Shown here: positions 59,305 through 64,000 of the stretch, one piece after another
How the letters are laid out: each line of letters opens with the position of its first letter
How positions within the stretch are numbered: position 1 is the first letter of the stretch
From: Ephemerocybe angulata
Taxonomy: Eukaryota > Basidiomycota > Agaricomycetes > Agaricales > Psathyrellaceae
DNA length: 64,000 bases
Reading direction: 5' to 3'
NCBI GenBank assembly: GCA_013368325.1
Contig: JAACJK010000163.1
Span: forward strand, 62,001 to 126,000
Notes under the pieces: model-generated
What the model was told of the DNA's origin: nothing
The model's database searches: none
Seen by the model: only the letters and a program-made list of their open reading frames with translations
Position numbers and translations under genes: made by a program

Positions 59305-62300
59305 CTAACGCTTGCCCGTGACACCGAGTTTGCCCTTCTTCTGCCTCTTGGCCGCATCGCCCAGAGACAGGTAGGCATAAGGGTCGACACCGTTCTTCTT
59401 GATGTCTCCTCCAGCTTTCTGCAAGCGCAATATCATCAGTCTCCTCCCAGATGGTTCAATGAAACTTCGACTTACTTTCGCCTTGAACTCATGTCCCAAC
59501 CTAGGCTCTGCCTTCTTCTTGTTCTTCTTGGCTTTAGGCGCAGCCTCGACGTCCTCCATCACAACATCCTCAGCCTCCTCGCGGCGGCGCTTCTTGGTAT
59601 CCTTGTTGAACTTGATCTTTCCGTTGGGCCCACGGGTGAACCCATCGACGGAAGTCATGCTCTCCTTGTACGCCGTACCAGCCACATCCAGATGCGCGTT
59701 GTCTTCCTCCTCATCTCCTTCCTCGTCGATAACCATCCTTCCGGTATCATCGTCGGTCTTGAAGTGCGCAGCCTCCTGGCCAGGCTTGCGACGACGGGTG
59801 TTCGAGGCGCCTGCAAAAATGTATCAGTAAGCACGCATCAGCCAAAACGGAAAACACGCACTCGTCACTTTGGAGGAGATGTTGTGCAGAAGATCCATTG
59901 GCTCGTCGTTGTCCACACGGAGGCGCACTCCAGCATTCGATGCAGCAGGAGCTTTCCTGCCCTTTGACGTGGACTGAGCGGGGGCCATTTCCTCGTCATC
60001 GTCATCATCGTCCCCGAGCTCACTCTCGCTACCATATAGCACGTCCTCAAACGCATCGCCAGCTGCGGCTTTGGGTGCAGATGGTCCCTAGACCAAGGTT
60101 AGGCCTACCATCAATGAAATATAAGCGTAGACTCACCTCATCATCGTCGCTTCCATCAGCCCTTGCAGCCCTCTTTCTCTTGGCCCGATCCTTGCGCTTC
60201 TTGATATTGACGAGGACCTTGCCAGCCTCTTGATCAGCGGCGCAGGCATACACCTCGTCGAAGCTGAAGCGCCTCAGCATACGCTCGAAGATATGTCGGA
60301 CCTTGACCTTGAAGTGGTTCTTGTGGTCGTGGGACCACGCAAGCAGCGTCACGACGAGGTCCTTCAAATGAGGGCGGAGAATCTCGACAGGAAGGGTGTG
60401 AATGGCGAGCTTAATGTAGCCGATGGTGGACTTGACGATCTCGCGGTTGGCGGAGGTCAAGAACACCATCAGAGTCTGCAGGAGTTCATCGTGCATTTTG
60501 GTTGACATTGAGTCCTTGAACTCGAAGACGAGGCGTGAAATGGCAGTGACACTGGCGCTGATCATGTGCGGGCTAGCACCAGCCAGACCACCAGCCATCA
60601 TGGTGATGAACTCGTCAATGCTGGCGACAGCTGAGGCAAAGAGTCAGAATCGATACTCAACTTTAGCGTGTGCTGCACGTACCATCAGGAGCATCCTCCT
60701 CATCCATGCCGTCCATCATACTCCTCTTAACAACACCGCCGCTGTTCATCTTCTTGCCCATGGAGACGACCAAGTCGAATGCTGCGTTCCTCGACTTCTC
60801 AGAAGGCTCCTTGGTGCCGAGCACGGCCTCAGGAATCAGCATGGGGATAACGTGCAGAGAGGTAGACTCAAGCCTGTCGACAAGGAGAGAGAGGAGGGTA
60901 AATCGATCCTTCTTGGCTGCAGGAAGTAGCCCATCGACGAGCTCATCCAGTCGCTTCAAGACCTCTTCGGACGAAGGCGCGATCTTGCCGCCCTCAACCA
61001 GCTTGGCCAAAATCTTGTACCCGCGCTTCTGGATGCCGTTGTCCTTTCCGCTGAGCACTTCCGGCGCCATGCAAAGCTCGAACAAGCTCCCAGCATCGCT
61101 GGCCGACATGTAAGGAAGGAGGAGGATGAGGATGTCTTGAGCAGTGGCTGTCAAGTTGGCGTTCTCGCTTTGAGCAGTGTTGTTGGGGCGAGCAGTCTCT
61201 TGCTGGGTCTTCGCCAAGTTCGTCTTGAAAAGCTGGATGACCTTGCCGTAGGCCTTGTTGATTTCCTGCTCTCCACAAACCGAAGCCCAAGAGGTGATAA
61301 CATCTCCAACCATGCCACGGGCGTTCTTGTCGACGGATCCGAAGACGTTGAAAAGAACAGCCAGCCAGCTTTCTCCCTGGGTGCGGAGGAAATCCAGGTT
61401 GACTCGGGCATCTCCCACAGTGGTCGTCGTGGTTGGGCATTTTTCGAAGTCACCCTCGGCAATAGCCTTGGTCGAGTCGACAATGACCTTCAGAGCTCGG
61501 AGGATTGCCGGTCGCAGTTCTGCCTGGCTATAGAGGACTTGCGACAACAGTTGCGAGAAGGTCGGGTTCAATGACTAGGATAAGATCAATAAACCTAGTC
61601 AGTCCCATTAAACACCAGTTGCGTACCTCTTTGATATCCGGAGTTCCCCAGCAGTAACCCACAAGACCAGACCACACCTGGCCGACGAGTACGTTCCAGA
61701 CCTTGGCCTCTGACTGACGACCCTGGCTCTCGGCAGTCTGTTGCAGATCGAACATCTTCTCACTCAGAGGGACGAAGTACGAAATGAAGTGGCTGAGCGG
61801 GGAAGGATGGGCCTGGGAAAGAAGGGGGAGGAGGAAGGCTTTGGGTTCCTCGCCAGGTTGACTGAGAGATACATCAATGGTGAATAAAAACCATGGGAAA
61901 GGTCGGAGAGGATACATACCGGGAAGCGGGTTCCAGGTTGAGGGGGAGTGCCTCAAGCAGGACGTGAGGTCCCAGGACATGCATTGCCATGCCCAGCGTC
62001 AAGTCCGCAGCCTCCTTGTATTCAAATGACTTCTGCGTGCGGAGGTCTGCAACGCGTTTGATCAGATGGAGGAGCAGAGGTTCTGCGGCAGTCGCTGAGG
62101 TTTTAGAGGCGCGGTGGCGAAGGTTCCAGATGAGAGCGGTGATGATAGAGAGGACCTCGGGGATGGCACGGGCATGGGCGACGGAGTCGAGGGCGCCCGA
62201 CACCTGGGAAATGATCTTTCGAATAGGAGAGTTTGGGTCGTTCTTTGCTACCTCTTGAGCGCAATACTCAGCGGTGAAGCACTGGGCGATTTTGGAAAGA

Positions 62301-63410
62301 CCACCTGCGGTCGCTTTGCGGGTTTCCGCGTCGGACGATTCCAAGAAAGTGGCTACGTTCTTCCAGACCTTGGGTAACTGGACCGTGCAGGCATCGGGGT
62401 TGATCTGGATCTGGCTGTATGCGAACATGGCTTCACCGATCGTGAGCACCCATGAAGGCGCAACGGTGTGGTCGGACTTGGGAGGGGTCGAGGACAAGAG
62501 AACTTTGAGAACACTGGGAAGCTGTTCGCCGAAGCTGCTTGCTGGGTCCTCGAGGGGGAGGGTGAAGATTTCGGCGAGTAGGGAGTAGGATGATTGAGTG
62601 AGATAGACATGGCCAAGGCGAGGAAGATCAATAAGTTGCTTGGTGAGGGAAGGTAATGACTGCAGCACGGTTAGACATGATATGGTTAATTTAGACCTTG
62701 ACACTTACTGTCGGAGGGAGGTAAGGCAGAACTTGTCGGAGGAGAGCAAGGAGGTGGATCGCAGTATCTGCCCCGCTGCTCACTTGCTGCTTGGAACCCT
62801 TCGTTTTGGCTATGGGGTTGGCATTTGCCTCCAGCAGGTTTGTCGTCGTCCAATCAGCCACCCTCTGGGAGTATGGATGAACAGACAGAGGTGCAGGGGG
62901 GTGTGCAATAACATCGTGAACTACTTCGACTGCCTTCTTGCGTACTTTCGGTCGCGGGTCGGTACAGAGCTGGAGTATTGAGGCGAAGGCTTGACGGATG
63001 CCCTGGGCTTCAATCTGGGCACGATCCATAGCCATCAGGACGCCTTGGTAGAGCGATAGCTGGGATCGCAGTGCTGGGGCATGTGGGTTCAAGGCAGGGA
63101 AAAGCGGGGCGGTCAAGGAGAGGATAGTATTCAGGTTGGCGCGGATAATGGGAGACGACACAAATGGGACGATGAAGGCCAACAGATAAAGCTCTGCGGG
63201 TAGCATATCGCCATCATTCAGCGACAGATCTTTCCTCTGAATGGTTCCATCCAACGTCGTGAGCAGAGCGGCAAAATAAGCGGTTGGTGTACGCTCTGTC
63301 TTCTGCTCGGTGAAGGTCGATTCGAGCGCTGCAAGCAAGGTTGCGGGTGTCTTTTGGTGAGCCAGGCTCGAGGTGACATGGGGCCTGATTTTTGACAGAG
63401 CTTCCTCCAT
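59305..63410 (-). CDS. RRP12: Ribosomal RNA processing protein 12 (RRP12, NUC173 family)
   Basis: HEAT-repeat protein needed for export of pre-ribosomal subunits and 18S maturation. The start at 63410 (MEEALSKIRPHVTSSLAHQKTPATLL) is preferred over an in-frame ATG at 63455. Blocks: TPTAYFAALLTTLDG, CTDPRPKVRKKAVEVVHDV, HLLALLRQVLPYLPPT, GLSKIAQCFTAEYCAQEV, the NUC173 region (LAKLVEGGKIAPSSEEVLKRLDELV), FVEFITMMAGGLAGASPHMISASVTAISRLVFEF (exon join), TVGFIKLAIHTLP-type repeat, HFKVKVRHIFERMLRRF, and a Lys-rich acidic tail with DDDDDEEMAP, VTGKR at the very end. Short introns occur throughout. Complete. Confidence 0.93.
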
Positions 63411-64000
63411 CGTCGTCGTTGTCGTCGCTGTCGAGGTCCTTCGCAGAGCGATCATGAGTTTCCAAAATTTGTGGTAGCTGATGATTACGTCAGCCTCCGG
63501 TGTTCATCTCAAGTCACCGGACTTCCCCAGCCATGAATTCAGGGGTTTCCACCCTTCCACATCGTCCACAACCTCGAGAAGAAACCGGCATGGCAAAGGG
63601 CGAACCAACGCCCGCCCCAGTGTCCTTTATTTTTATTAGGTTGGGGCCCTTGCGTGTTAGGCTCGAAATTGACTGACAACTCGGATAGGCTTTTCTTTCG
63701 CCTAGCACTCAATACGTTCTATGGGTCGATAGTTGTGGAGAATGGGGACTATGTTCCGGAATCAGGGAAGCCATGGTGCGTGCCTGCTCTATTCTGAACA
63801 TGGTTGGAAAAACTGAGGGGCATCACACCTATAGCATAATCTGCCCGAATCACAGCAACTCTGTCATGGATGCTCCGTGAGTTCTCCGTCCATATGGCGA
63901 ATTGGCGGTGTATACTCAAGCATTTAATCAGTGTCGTGGCGATTACTGTCCCAACGAACGTCAGTCTAGACTCGCTCCGTTGCCTAGCATGCACCTGATA
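63411..64000. other. Upstream region of RRP12 to the window end
   Basis: 590 bp with no supported gene. Minus-strand ORFs of 60-85 codons (63514-63994) have no motif. The start of a further gene may lie beyond the window. Confidence 0.4.

Overview
This window is nuclear DNA from a filamentous basidiomycete, most likely an agaricomycete. Nearly every gene is split by many short introns of about 45-75 bp with GT...AG ends. The recognisable products are typical of that group: a trifunctional TRP1 of the order glutaminase/indole-glycerol-phosphate synthase/PRA isomerase, the NADPH-oxidase regulator NoxR, a Slt2-type MAP kinase, an agaric-type flavin halogenase and a PNGase A. Gene density is high, with many head-to-head and tail-to-tail neighbours 40-160 bp apart. 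I saw no transposon ORF, CRISPR array, rRNA or convincing tRNA.

Layout. 1-13 kb: PNGase A (cut by the window start), glucosamine-6-phosphate deaminase, an Impact-domain protein, a PC-esterase-like membrane protein, a sterol-esterase-type lipase, the G-patch protein PXR1 and NoxR. 13-25 kb: a Drs2-type flippase, a four-helix membrane protein, the cell-wall-integrity MAP kinase and TRP1. 25-37 kb: a TMEM184/DUF300 membrane protein, a flavin-dependent halogenase, an unrecognised 253-residue protein and a PDAT-type acyltransferase (LRO1).

37-57 kb: this is the unusual part. Two very large, full-length ZNFX1-like proteins lie in tandem on the minus strand. Each combines CCCH zinc fingers, an SF1 helicase, NFX1-type cysteine repeats, a RING-like segment and a C-terminal RZ finger. 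Each has an ETFA sequence head-to-head upstream. Only the right-hand ETFA is intact. The left-hand one is a 5' fragment with frameshifts that stops in exon 2. A segment of about 9.8 kb (helicase, shared promoter, 5' part of ETFA) was therefore duplicated in tandem. The ETFA parts are about 97 percent identical, including an intron, while the helicases have diverged much more.

57-64 kb: a UCH-family deubiquitinase with Asn in place of the usual catalytic Asp sits head-to-head with proteasome assembly chaperone 2. The ribosome-biogenesis factor RRP12 follows.

Exon structures were worked out by hand from splice signals and family conservation. Several genes contain extremely short exons (5, 6, 8, 9, 16, 19, 21 and 27 nt), which is a theme of the window. 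Gene identities come from recognising family motifs in the translations; no database search was run.
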